The translations under genes and the position numbers were made by a program. The notes under the pieces are model-generated. The model saw only the letters and a list, made by a program, of their open reading frames with translations, was not told where the DNA came from and made no database searches. Below, one piece after another: positions 24,001 to 32,215 of a stretch of 64,000 bases of DNA. Each line of letters starts with the position of its first letter. The first letter of the stretch is position 1. The DNA is from Scolanthus callimorphus (taxonomy: Eukaryota; Cnidaria; Anthozoa; Actiniaria; Edwardsiidae). The stretch spans positions 20,061,023-20,125,022 of the forward strand of contig CM066914.1 in NCBI GenBank assembly GCA_033964015.1. The letters are read 5' to 3'.

Positions 24001-26059
24001 TTAGCCTCCTTGTTTGGGCCATATAACTCCTTGCAATTCATTCCTCCGTGCTGTGGCTTAGGGTTGGTGCAAGATCTCGTCCTTGTTTGAATTCCATCAC
24101 CGCAAGAGACGGAACATTTTGAAAAATTAGACCAGTCAGTGTAACCCCCATCGATAGGACAGGGCTGAGTATTGCAGTCTCTATACTGCAGAGGTGAACC
24201 GTAACGTGAGCAATTCCGACCTCCGTATTTCGGAGATGGGTTAATACAAGCTCTAGTCCTCTGCTGAGTTCCTCCACCACACATCTTGGTGCATCCTGTA
24301 TATTCCGACCAGTCAGTGTAGTCACCATCGATTGGACAGTAACGAAGAAAGCAAGAGAGAGTCTCTGAGAAAGGACCAATCACAGTACAATTGAGTCCTC
24401 CGTGTTGAGGCGGAGGATTAGCGCATGCGCGTGTCCGTGTTTTCGTGCCGCTGGCGCATGATACAGTACAGGATGTGAACTCGCTCCATTCTGTAAAACC
24501 ACCATCAACTGAAAGGAAAATGTACGCTATTACATTCCCATGTAACATATAACAGAAGTAAATCTTTTCAAGGTAACTGTGGCAAGGATGAGCTTGAAGG
24601 AATGTTTCTGAATGGCTTGGCTTAAACCTTTCCCCATGGCGATGTTTAATGGATCCATGCATTTTCACGATCTTGAATCCTTATTAGTTACTAAAAAATA
24701 GATCGACGATGCTCATAGACGTGTCACTCATGTTCGAGGACGTTAAATGATTGGACATTCGTCCAAATAAACTACCCATGATAACGAAAGCTGGACGCCG
24801 TGTGAACTGTGTCAAGCCCTTTAAGTGTTTATAGCAATCGCAAAAGTTTCCAAACTTTCCCTGTTGACGACCTAGGAAATTCCGAGGTGGTCAAAATGGA
24901 GCTGGGAATTCCAGGTGGACACGCTGCAGCAGCAGTGAAATTCAGGAGTGGGTTCAAAATTCAAGTGTGGCTAAGCATAAATTCCTGGCTGGGATGCGAG
25001 TGCGAATGTTTCAAATTCATAATGTCCAGGGTGGGTAGCTTAAAGCAGGGTCCCCGATAGGGAAGGGGAGGGGGATTTTGCTGCAACATATCTGCAAATT
25101 TGTGCCACGCCGAAAATATTAAGTTAACAAAAACAAATCTTCAATGAACATGCTCAGCTAGATTGATAGTTTGATCTCAAGACCACCTTAGATTAGCTAA
25201 AGCAGGGGTCCCAACAGGCAAGGGGGGATTTTTTCTGCAACTGCCATTTGTACAGGAATTGTTTTAAAAATTGGTTTGGAAATCGCAGAAAATACCAAGC
25301 TAAACAAATTTTCAATAATCATGTAATAACTAAATATGGCATTTTCAAATTTTCAAAAAGTGAGTACATTCGTACCTGCTTTAGCGTCCTTTATGTAGCA
25401 AATATCCCGCGGCGTCAGAACGTCGAACCAGATAGCCAGCTCATCAATAATAACACGAGAATTTCTAAGAAATCCATAATTTGCTCCTAGCATCAATCTA
25501 TCTTGAGGCGGTGCCATTAAAAAGCTAGTGCCCTTAACGGTTCTAAAACGCCTTAGATCTGGCGCAGACTTGCAGTTCAGCAGCAAACCCAACTCTTCCG
25601 TCTTCCTATTCCACATCAGAGTGACCTGCACCCAGTCGCGGTATGGCCAAGGGGTTTCTACTCTTTGGGAAACGCTCTTTGTATTAACACTCAAACCTAT
25701 TGTATCCCTCCGAGTGGCATACAAAGTCGTACCTATTGAGTGTCTATTAGTGGAAATTTGAAGCACGACTACTGTAGTTAGCAACTCAGATGTGTCAAGC
25801 TTCATCCAGAATGTTATAGTAAACCCTACCCTGCATCTTTCTGGCTCACTAATGCATGTCTTTGAAAAGTTTCCTAAGTCAGCCCCAGTGCTAAAGGCTC
25901 CATCAAGTCGAAGAGCATTTTTGCTAATTCCCTCGACGGTATCAGCCCCGCCCAGGACCTTGCTGTCGCTATTCCCTTTCAGATCGACGAGTTTCTTGTT
26001 AATGTCGATGTCGTCCAAGGACCAATAATAACCTGCGGATTTGTACCATGGGTCATCTC
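11734..26059 (-). CDS. Gene B: LamG/TSP1/SEA/FN3 receptor fused to a glutamate-receptor-like K+-filter channel (18 exons, first exon missing)
   Basis: Read on the minus strand: LamG-like (26059-25376), six TSP1 (24508-23444), SEA-like (23346-23237, 22946-22870, 22590-22454), six FN3 exons (21659-21366, 21118-20796, 20605-20294, 19571-19272, 18728-18426, 18338-18033), S1 plus M1 (17241-16790), pore (16393-16299), filter plus M2 (15498-15342), S2 (15110-15044, 14141-13870), last helix (13182-13008), tail (12014-11734). All phases agree except one single-base gap near 21012. About 1,800 residues are visible; the signal-peptide exon was not found. The predicted role is a surface adhesion-type receptor whose channel domain has the filter TTLGFGD. 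Ectodomain modules start and end in phase 1, as in shuffled exons. It is a paralogue of gene A in tail-to-tail orientation. Ligand and ion selectivity are inferred, not shown. Confidence 0.88.
12339..12626. mobile_element. MITE with CCCCATGTAAGGTAATCC ends and GGATTCC repeats inside
   Basis: CGCCCCATGTAAGGTAATCC at the left is inverted at the right as GGATTACCTTACATGGGGCG. The inside is a degenerate array of GGATTCCGGATTCC. It lies in the intron before the last exon of gene B. A TA dinucleotide run is just outside at about 12239-12261. Confidence 0.85.
13008..13182 (-). CDS. Gene B exon: last membrane helix
   Basis: It encodes GINRGGAQDMTSDLFDTSSD, then the helix LFWSSATLGAFTVFFLLYEL and the basic anchor TRRRRNPS. 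The acceptor TTTACTTTCAG|GGTATC lies within the first unit of an 82-bp tandem triplication. Donor ACG|GTAAGT, phase 1, as in gene A. Confidence 0.88.
13176..13410. repeat. Tandem triplication, 82-bp unit, carrying a splice acceptor
   Basis: GATACCCTGAAAGTAAATTC starts at about 13177, 13258 and 13340, and each copy continues through CCATCTCGTTA and CAACCGC. On the gene strand each copy carries the acceptor TTTACTTTCAG|GGTATC. The copies are almost identical, with a few differences in the third. Confidence 0.9.
13870..14141 (-). CDS. Gene B exon: main part of S2 half domain
   Basis: It starts in phase 1 with GVKYRNLMDLYKALKSRSVA, GALIDSYTVG, then MSKIISYASSYGVVLAG and a helix to VNVRTLQ. The donor is uncertain. 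By length match to gene A it ends at CAG|GCAAGC, a GC-type donor; a GT donor 15 nt earlier (AAC|GTGAGA, exon end 13885) is the alternative. Both keep phase 0. Confidence 0.82.
14379..14927. mobile_element. Tc1/mariner-like MITE with TA target duplication
   Basis: The ends CAGTCGAAGCTCTC and GAGAGCTTCGACTG are inverted repeats and are bounded by TA on both sides. The subterminal motif GGTCGCTTACGAGAGC and its complement recur about eight times inside. There is no transposase frame. It lies in a gene B intron. Confidence 0.85.
15044..15110 (-). CDS. Gene B exon: start of S2 half domain
   Basis: This 67-nt exon encodes IAAIDNSPEFRLGIRMNGRF followed by EK. Acceptor AAATTATAG, donor AAAAAG|GTGGGT, phase 1. 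It is three nucleotides longer than the matching gene A exon. Confidence 0.8.
15342..15498 (-). CDS. Gene B exon: GFGD filter end and membrane helix M2
   Basis: It completes the glycine codon (GG|G) and reads FGDRVPRGYHSKLF, so the filter is TTLGFGD. The helix IFWIICGLVIISLFMSF follows, then ITTSLTTEVM, matching gene A VVTTSLTAIT. Ends YGSK at a GTGAGG donor. 157 nt, as in gene A. Phenylalanine in place of the filter tyrosine is known from two-pore potassium channels. Confidence 0.9.
15572..15913 (+). mobile_element. Fragment of a non-LTR retrotransposon (3' end of the polyprotein)
   Basis: One open frame reads VSDKIAWRHLGLAGHCYRHD, LILWEPHHGRRSQGRP, TLKRDVGAVSVIELTDYMAD and DWRARRAIRLRPP. 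This is the conserved tail that follows reverse transcriptase in many animal LINEs. The frame is open but truncated at the left. It lies in a gene B intron, antisense to the gene. Confidence 0.85.
16299..16393 (-). CDS. Gene B exon: pore helix and start of filter
   Basis: The 95-nt exon encodes DCWFNQEMFPKSPFRGPLEG, then MWWAFVTMTTLG, and ends inside the filter glycine codon (GG|GTACGT, phase 2). Acceptor CTTTAACAG. Same length and phase as gene A exon 4182-4276. Confidence 0.9.
16790..17241 (-). CDS. Gene B exon: S1 half domain and membrane helix M1
   Basis: A single 452-nt exon covers what gene A splits into two. It begins ETCNCHSVFHTNYWINPPYL, has DQCCGQCIDHDRTI in the middle and FGFVPMVQSGGVVF before the helix LWPMCVFVFVSALFSGIFMW. 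Acceptor TTTTAACAG in phase 1, donor GCTG|GTAAGT in phase 0. Confidence 0.9.
17294..17471 (+). repeat. Inverted duplicate of part of the last FN3 exon of gene B
   Basis: 178 bp here read as an exact reverse complement of 18193-18370, by my base-by-base reading. They include the splice acceptor and the first half of the FN3 exon (PSWPPEFVSVTNKSNP to TFWAVEN). The copy is antisense to gene B, in the intron just downstream of its source, and is not expected to be spliced in. Confidence 0.9.
18033..18338 (-). CDS. Gene B exon: FN3 domain 6
   Basis: It encodes VPSWPPEFVSVTNKSNPTAI, PVTWQPISDKYYVHGILRGY and ends LAFTSKGNGTPSM. Symmetric phase 1-1 exon. It shows the FN3 pattern Trp in strand B, GY in strand C and a tyrosine in strand F (TIYAVEV). 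Confidence 0.9.
18426..18728 (-). CDS. Gene B exon: FN3 domain 5
   Basis: It encodes VPSKPPKLLQLYNTSSTSLH, LKWNPIPIKFIHGILIGYKI and ends RIGYGAVSVEENVRTDEDG. Symmetric phase 1-1. Confidence 0.9.
18801..19047. mobile_element. MITE, copy 2 (inverted relative to 2151-2397)
   Basis: It reads as the reverse complement of 2151-2397 with moderate divergence. Ends AAGCATGTGTCAACCAC and GGCTGACACAGGCTTG; shared inner stretch ATACCAAGTCGGAGAAAGCA on the minus strand. It lies in the intron between FN3 domains 4 and 5. Confidence 0.75.
19272..19571 (-). CDS. Gene B exon: FN3 domain 4
   Basis: It encodes VPSLPPQNVTVANTSSTSLL, VQWNPIPDDHKNGIILGYVI and ends YTSKGRGERSGVLSVSTAEN. Symmetric phase 1-1. It follows the usual P-PP start of FN3 repeats in this protein. 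Confidence 0.9.
19935..20200. repeat. Palindromic interspersed repeat
   Basis: The two halves carry AGTCAAAGCCCA/TTTGACT and TGCAGTTGACTTGTTTCCGT versus AGAAACCAGCCGACTGCACT in opposite orientation. Related stretches (CGCGACAGAA, CACTGCACTAGG) occur at about 4025-4145 and 34500-34620. It lies in the intron between FN3 domains 3 and 4. Confidence 0.5.
20294..20605 (-). CDS. Gene B exon: FN3 domain 3
   Basis: It encodes VPGKPPVVINIFNVSTTSLN, ITWRAIPDKYLNGRLMGYRV and ends VLGFNRVGEGVASKRILATT. Acceptor TTGTCTTTGCAG, donor GACG|GTATGT, phase 1-1. Confidence 0.9.
20796..21118 (-). CDS. Gene B exon: FN3 domain 2, with a single-base frame break
   Basis: It encodes VPSAAPTNVNTSSPLPTSLI, VRWDPVASELIHGELL, then after a one-base shift GYKVKYVIYNTSVAFNF and WSKEIVPYTSEDG. 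The shift is in GAACTATTGGCTAC (about 21008-21014), where one more G would restore the LLGYKV reading and the 1-1 phase. It can be a consensus error or a real lesion. Confidence 0.85.
21366..21659 (-). CDS. Gene B exon: FN3 domain 1
   Basis: It encodes VPWKMPSNVITYNTSSTSLY, VSWLPSEKSELQRVRGFRVM and ends MAFSERGDGLASSPICAYTD. Acceptor GCATTGTAG, donor GGATG|GTTAGT, phase 1-1. Confidence 0.9.
22030..22275. repeat. Interspersed repeat shared with 36490-36830
   Basis: It shares AAGCCGACATCACTTAGCGC, CAAGCATTCCATACAGATGA, CAGATCTGTTCAAAAGAATT and ATTAAGTGCTTTGTGTGATA (with differences) with the region 36490-36830. It lies in the intron between the SEA-like and FN3 parts of gene B. Confidence 0.6.
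22454..22590 (-). CDS. Gene B exon: SEA-like domain, third part
   Basis: It continues the phase 2 codon and encodes GTQCTMEIMFRSKGFSGAIK, LQDALQRDFMLHEMPAKSYF and IVSNDG. The strand after the turn (QCTMEIMF) and following helix fit the second half of a SEA domain. The autoproteolytic GSVVV-type site is replaced by GTQCT, so self-cleavage looks unlikely. Confidence 0.75.
22870..22946 (-). CDS. Gene B exon: SEA-like domain, second part
   Basis: It encodes ARHIYGKKSTLEDVVVRGCT and SDDNS. Acceptor TTCGACATAG, donor TCAGA|GTAAGA, phase 0 to 2. It is a small exon, recognised because both phases agree with its neighbours and the peptide fits the SEA fold (VVVRGCTSDDNSDGTQC). Confidence 0.7.
23237..23346 (-). 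CDS. Gene B exon: SEA-like domain, first part
   Basis: It joins the TSP1 exon in phase 1 and encodes DITFVTTVNFPDERFKATLY, TKTSEDFKSLAKKIAWN. The strand followed by Y-x-x-x-S-x-x-F-x-x-L helix is typical of SEA domains. Donor AAC|GTGAGT. Confidence 0.75.
23444..24508 (-). CDS. Gene B exon: six thrombospondin type 1 repeats
   Basis: A single 1,065-nt exon encodes six tandem TSP1 repeats of about 58 residues, each starting DGG-F/Y-T-x-W (GGFTEWSEFTSC, GDYTDWSEYTGC, GGYTDWSNFSKC, GFYGNWSSYTTC, GGYTQWTSFSNC, GGYSQWSVFSPC), with SC-GG, RTR-C-NP and a closing CPI/CPV. The second tryptophan of the usual WxxW motif is Phe or Tyr in all six. The exon is symmetric, phase 1-1, and extracellular. Confidence 0.95.
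25376..26059 (-). CDS. Gene B exon: LamG/concanavalin-like domain
   Basis: It follows the acceptor TTTCTTATAG in phase 1 and encodes SAGYYWSLDDIDINKKLVDL, GISKNALRLDGAFSTGADLG, FTITFWMKLD, DWVQVTLMWN and VIIDELAIWFDVLTPRDICY. These strands fit the laminin-G/pentraxin-like jelly roll of about 220 residues. It is the most N-terminal part seen; there is no signal peptide, so at least one upstream exon is missing. Confidence 0.85.
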
Positions 26060-29000
26060 CTATAAGAAAAATATCGATGGGCATTAATTTGCATGCGATC
26101 GGTTTAAGTACTATTTACAATATGAGTGGCTATGTTGTATCTTTAAATCTTGTTTAGGGCTAAAAAAATTGACCTAGTAAATGGATTTTACTAAAATGAT
26201 TATTCCTATCTCCGAGCTCAATAGCCCATTCAACCTTCAGCCCATTCAACCTTAGGCTACTGAACATTCTGTCTCGAGGATCTGGCGAATATGATTTACC
26301 AAATCGAAGTACTTTGAAGTTTGAATCCACTCTTAATAACCAGAATTTGCTGTGAAATTGAATTCCCTTTGCCCAGCCAAAAGATTACCTTAACAAGTTT
26401 CAATATATAAAATAGTACTATAGTTTTTGAGTAGTGCGTCAGAAGCTTTTTTAGTCTGATATTATTGTTGTTGCTTTTTCATCTCAAGTTCATTAGTTTT
26501 CCTGCCTGAAGACCCACTGCTCGTCCAGAGGAAAGGGAAATGCACTTGAGCCCTAATTCGAGGCTCTAGACAATTGGGAAATTGTACCTCCTATGAAAAA
26601 AGTTCAAAACTTTATTTCACGAGATTGTCTGTAAAACAACGTTTATGATACAGGATGATCTGGTTTTAGAATCTTAGGTAAAGGTAAGGGCAAGGTAAAC
26701 CCCTCGGGTTGTCGAGCTAAAGTATGTTTGAAATACATAACGCCATTTTGTCTTGTTGCAACGAAGAAAACAACGGTAATATAAAATATAAAATAAACGC
26801 CCAGAGCAAAATAAGCACTCTAAAAGAGCAATTCAAGTGTTATCAGCATATTCAGTGAAATTGAGCAAATGTAGATAACAAGTTGATGGTATTCATTCGG
26901 AGCCTAACTCGTGGATTATAGTGTTTGATATTTCGGCAAACAAATTGTATTTACCACAAAAACTCTGCAATGACTGTTATTATTATAACTGCATTCAGTC
27001 TTCTACAGGTTATTGTCATCTACAGGGTATCGGGGGACTCACGCCAGGAATAATGTGTTTTGACGCTCTCAGATAACACAGCATGCACGACGCCTAGATA
27101 GCACCGGCTCCTCTCTATGTATTAAATTTTACTTGCACTATCAAACGCTGGAGGTTTAGGAGCTAATGTTCCAAACCAATTCAACATTGCAGGCCCGTGG
27201 CCAGCTCGGTAAAAATTTCCATTTTTTTTTTTTTTTCACTGAAAGAACCAGAACCAAATTTAAAATGAAATGGAAAACTGACTCACCCTGTCACGGTAAC
27301 GCTTTTTTCTGGCTACGGGCCGCATTTTTGAGCTTTGTCAGGAGCTCCTGGCTTTGTTGAACGATGATGTGATTTGCAGTTGACTACGTTCAACAAAGTT
27401 GAATTACTTTGGCGCCCCCATTCAACACCATACAACATGGGTGATTAAACAAATGTTGAATGAAGCTGAATCAAACGTTGAAATAGTTCGGCCCAGCGAA
27501 CCCTAAGAAGCCAAATAAATAATTTCCAAGGCATTTGTAACACCACACACACCTTGGGGAGCTGCTTTGATAACATTTCTATTTGGGGAAAGATTAAGTT
27601 GTCCACAACCCATGATATTAATTTCATCTCTCACAAAGCAACGTCTAGCTGTTTTTCAAGGTGTCGTGGTATTTTTGACACCCCAGTGTCGCCTTGAGGT
27701 TAGTTTTGAATCCTAAACTATACTTTGGCAGTTTTGGGAAAAGATGCAATTCTGCCATTCATTGTCTTCCAAAAAAATTGCTACCTATCCAAAAGTGGTT
27801 TCTGTAACATTTCAATGGAAATTCATTGAACGAATATCCCATAAGTTTGAAAACTGTTCAGCCTGGTAACAAATATAGAAATCTTAATTCGCAATCCAAT
27901 CCATCCGCTCGATAACACACGAAAATACTCCAAATTTGTACTTATCAGTCGGTTGACGGGTTCATGATTATTTTGGTCATTTCTTGTGAATTTGACTGCA
28001 TTTAAAAGTTACATAAAATATCCTTTAATAAAACCGTGACACCGCCCCTATCATGTTAGAATAGTGTGAACGAAACTTTTCAAACCGTTAGATTCGATTA
28101 AGGGTTTGGTGGCAATCTTACACCTTCTACGCTGCTTGTATTGTTCCCACGTTGTTGAAACGCAATTACCCTGCGGTTAATCCCTGACCGAGCTGCGCTA
28201 TTGAATCTAGGTTACAAAGCAATGCTAAATCCATAACCACAAATAATAACACTCTCCTAACCGAATCATCCCCAAAGCCTCCAGAATTTGTGAAACAGAG
28301 TTGAAGGAGCCATCCAGATACTTTCCGATTTATGTTATGGCTATTGCGATATGTTTTGTGTTGATACTGATCATCTCAATTTTTAAATTAGACTATTATC
28401 ATTTAGCTGAACCTTAAATTTAGAGATCATCTATGTTGAGCTGTTTTTTCTTTTAATTTCTGTAAAAAGAAATCCTCGGTAGAAACCGCTCTAATCATGA
28501 GGCGTTTCTAATGCAATTGAAATTAAGACGATGGTGTTTCCTCATTTACATTAGGCCTAACACACTAGGCCTAACTCTTCTTGAGATTTCAACAAGAAAA
28601 TAAAAATAAAATAAATAAACAATGTTGACTACATGGAATTATACGGCGCGCCGTTAGAGTACTGAAATTTCCGATTCTCGAAAACTATATGATATGTTAA
28701 TCCTTGGGTTTTAAGGCTAAGACCTGATTTGTATAACATTCGTGAAATTACCCTCATATTTGTAGACTGCTCCTGTTTTTGAGGTTTAAGTGGTTTCCAA
28801 ACGATTAAATGCCCTGGACTTGATGGTTAACGCTAACGGACCTAACGATACTTTTGGGGTTCACGTTGTTTTGTGTTCGCTACCCAAATGTTTATATACG
28901 ACTCTCGAGAAAGATTGCATAAATGCTACTTTTGTTTTTAAGGAAACTTGATATTGGCGAAAATCGCTTTAAAGTTTTTGTTTTTATATTTTACAATGCT

Positions 29001-30596
29001 TTGCAGACAGATGTTGGCGTGCGAATGCTGAAAAGGAAAACTTGCGATTTGATGACAAGCGGCCTAATATTCACGTGAATATTTAAGCACAACAAAAGTG
29101 TAAATCCTTCTTTTGTAGCCCGTTCCTTTCAACAGGATGCAACAACTCAGGATTGTATCCCGTTACGCCAATTTATCAATCAATTCACAGCAATTGGAAA
29201 ACCAGATTCCTTCTATTAAAAAAGACGCTTTTGATAAATGTGGCCAATTCGAGGTTGCATTTACCTCAACTACCTCACACAGAAAGTGATTTCAAAGGGG
29301 ATAGATAGCAATATTTCAATTGAAAAAGTGTTATATAATTTTCATTTCTTAAGTAGCAATCACGAGATCTAACACTATATTGTTGGCAAAATGTCATATA
29401 TAAATGCGTTGTGCTTCCCTTTGGTACATTTAATACACCTTTTACTTTCCGTGGTACATGTTCTATTTTATTGCTTACCTTGTATTGACTGCCCTCCATG
29501 AAAAAGCTACAACAGATAAAACGCCGAAACGAAGTTACATTGTAAAGTTAATGGGTAATGATGAAATTCTCTCAGAAAATCGTAAACTAATTTAGATAAG
29601 CCATACCTGAAGAAAAGCAAAAAGTATTGCTTGCTGAACAGGGGAAGGGAAAGTCATGTTAACTTGTTTGGAGGGAGAACCGTCATTCAAATTGCAATGG
29701 TCTCTGCTCCATCAGAATGTCTGTGAAACCTTTTATCGCCATATCTTCACTAGTATCGTAGCCTCCATCTCCCTTTGCTGTGTACAATCTAAGTTAGAAA
29801 TAATTACAATGAATTTTTAATAATGTCAATGGCCAAACAAGTGCGGCATACAGTGCCCACGACAGGTATTTCAAAACAAACGAAACTTCCTAAATCCTAA
29901 AGAATATATAAATAATGATATTTCCTCTCAAGATGGGCCCGCAAGGGATTTAGAAATCAGATGAAATGTTTCCCAAATCTTGATTGATGCTATGTTTCTA
30001 TGTTCCTGTTATTTCGCTATGATTGAATTATAGTGGTACGCTATATTACTCATTCATAACTGTAACCTATTAGAAACCCACCAAGACCTAAATACATATT
30101 ATGATTGTACAGTTCAATTACCTTATTTCAAGTGTGTAAGGTACTGTATTACAGTTCCGCTTGCTTCACATCAAGATAAAATGCACTACACGACCTTGAT
30201 GCTTCGACTTTTATCAGTATAGATACTAAAAGATGTATTTTTTGCTTTTTGATTGTTTATCTCTATATTATAAACAGTGTAGGGAAATAGATACAAGATT
30301 AACATCAACTATGTGTATTTAGGACGGTAATTCATAAAGGGGAAAATCCGGAAGATACTTGGACACTCTACAATCTACAATGTCATAACCTGCACTTTGG
30401 TTGACAAAATGTCCTGCACTTGACGGTTGTCTTTCTATTCCACTTATTGGCGCTCAAACTTTCGTAGAAAAACTTTTATTCTATTTGGCCAGGGCCAGGT
30501 TCATGCGGCGGGATATCTCTATCCAGGTATAAACATGGCTTTAATCTAGCGATTAATAGTCCAGTTTCGAATTCTCTGTTCTACCGCTGAATCAAC

Positions 30597-30758
30597 GACG
30601 CATAAATACAGTGCAGGGAGCCTCAATTTGTAGTAGGAAAAGTTGCGAATACCAACGAGAAACTGATGAAGCTTGAATTAAGACAATAGACACAATAGGC
30701 AAACTTGAGAAAACTTTTCGGCTTCAAATCGAGGCTCCCACTGTATTTATGCGCCGTC
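30597..30758. mobile_element. Short MITE with GCATAAATACAGTG ends
   Basis: GACGCATAAATACAGTGCAG at the left is inverted at the right as CACTGTATTTATGCGCCGTC; the adjacent GGGAGCCTC and GAGGCTCCC also pair. Confidence 0.75.
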
Positions 30759-30777
30759 TATGCCTATTCAGTGTTAA

Positions 30778-30996
30778 GCTGGTGCACACTTGCGACATAA
30801 CGACATAAGAAAAAGATCACGCGAACAAAATTTAGTGGCTTCCAAACGTTCAAGTCGACAAAAAGTAATATAAGATTGTTTGGTGAAGTAATCTAATGAT
30901 GATCCATGGAAAATACTGATTATTTCAATCATTTTCTCGTCCTTTTTTCGTTGCAACATAACGTCCTTATGTCGTTATGTCGCTAGTGTGCACCGG
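30778..30996. mobile_element. MITE with ~31-bp terminal inverted repeats
   Basis: GTGCACACTTGCGACATAAC at the left is inverted at the right as GTTATGTCGCTAGTGTGCAC, extended by CGACATAAG and CTTATGTCG. No coding capacity. Confidence 0.85.
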
Positions 30997-31294
30997 GCAT
31001 TAGAGCAGAGAATTGTGTTTGTCATCAGGCAAAGCAAAAAAATAAAAAATAAATTGTCTAGCCTTTCAGGTAACGGGGCCAGGACACAAAATAAGTGCTG
31101 TCGATCAACATTTTCTTGAGGATTTGTTATTATTTTGACACCGCATTACAAAGGTTATTGTGGGTCCACGGTTTACCGCAGTTTATTTCCTAACCATTCC
31201 GTTATGGCTGTTTGGCGATATGGTCTGAGATCATCCCTTTTGTGAACAATTGACACCGACTATGCATCTAATATTGGAAGAGTCGTGGCATCGA

Positions 31295-31644
31295 GGCCTG
31301 TTATTGGACTAAAACTCGCCTATTCCCGCTGCAAGAATAGGAAGGAATAGGCGAGATTAGAAATATTATGAGACATAATACTGATGAAAACGGGCGAGGA
31401 AGGGCAAGAAAAGGCGAGAATAGAACATTTCGGTCAACAAGAAAGGGCAAGACTAGGCGAGAATCAAAAATTGTGTCAAAGGTGGGTGGGAAGAGGCGAG
31501 ATTAACCGAAAACTCCTGTCAGAGGAGGGTGAGAAGGGGCAAGAAGAGGCGGTAAGAGGTGAGGCTAGCCTAAACATTGTGTTGGAGGTTAAGCAGGAAG
31601 GCAAAATAAGCAATAGGCGCCGAGTTTCGGTCCAATAGCAGGCC
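31295..31644. mobile_element. MITE with purine-rich AGGCGAGA repeats inside
   Basis: GGCCTGTTATTGGACTAAAA at the left matches inverted the right end CGGTCCAATAGCAGGCC. The inside is strongly purine-biased on the + strand and repeats AGGCGAGA and GGGCAAGA many times. The 84-residue frame over it is compositional. Confidence 0.7.
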
Positions 31645-31884
31645 CTCACAACATCTGGTTTTGCTTCATCTTGTCGTGACAAAAGATCCTCTTTCGATTA
31701 AAAAAAAACATTCGTCACAAGTAGCAAGAAAACAGTGAAATTTTGAATAAAAACTTACAGGAATTACAGAGACCCGAGTTCTCGAAGACCACCGTAGGTT
31801 TTGGCTTTGTAACCACGGTAGATATCCACAGCTAGCCCGCGCGAGACTCAACCCAGTCCTAAGTATACCTAAACGACAATGGAG

Positions 31885-32215
31885 AAGCACGGTTGACTCA
31901 GCTTATGGCGCTCGGTCTCTCGCCGCTGTGGCCCGGGTTCGATTCCTGGTCCGGGACAGAGAGATTTTCTTTCTGTTCGGGTCTCTGTCGAAACAGGTTC
32001 ATATTGTGAGTAGTTCTACTCAAGATAGCGTTGTCGTTTTCTGCGAATACGGGCTACCTGTGGTTTGTCCCAGGCCCTTTGGCGAAGAAAAAAACAACAC
32101 GGCGACCATAAGTACGATGTTTCTTGAACACCTAAAATATGAGGGTAAATACTTACAGACCTTAAAGGGGGGATTCCTAATAAGGAAAGCGGGAAGTCGA
32201 CAACGCTAGGCTACA
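31885..32215 (+). mobile_element. tRNA-derived SINE
   Basis: The head carries a box-B-like GGGTTCGATTCCTGG next to GCTCGGTCTCTCGCCGC and a TGACTCAGCTTATGG box-A-like segment. The body ends with AAATACTTACAGACCTT and CCTAATAAGGAAA. The tail half recurs inverted at 5493-5660. It does not fold as an intact tRNA, so a SINE is favoured. Confidence 0.65.

Noticed and set aside
24038..24379. Second open frame inside the TSP1 exon
   Set aside because: It is a shadow of the repeat-coding frame, kept open by the repeated codon pattern.
31900..31950. Possible tRNA gene around GGGTTCGATTCC
   Set aside because: No acceptor stem or anticodon arm of proper length was found; the body and tail recur elsewhere, so a SINE explains it better.
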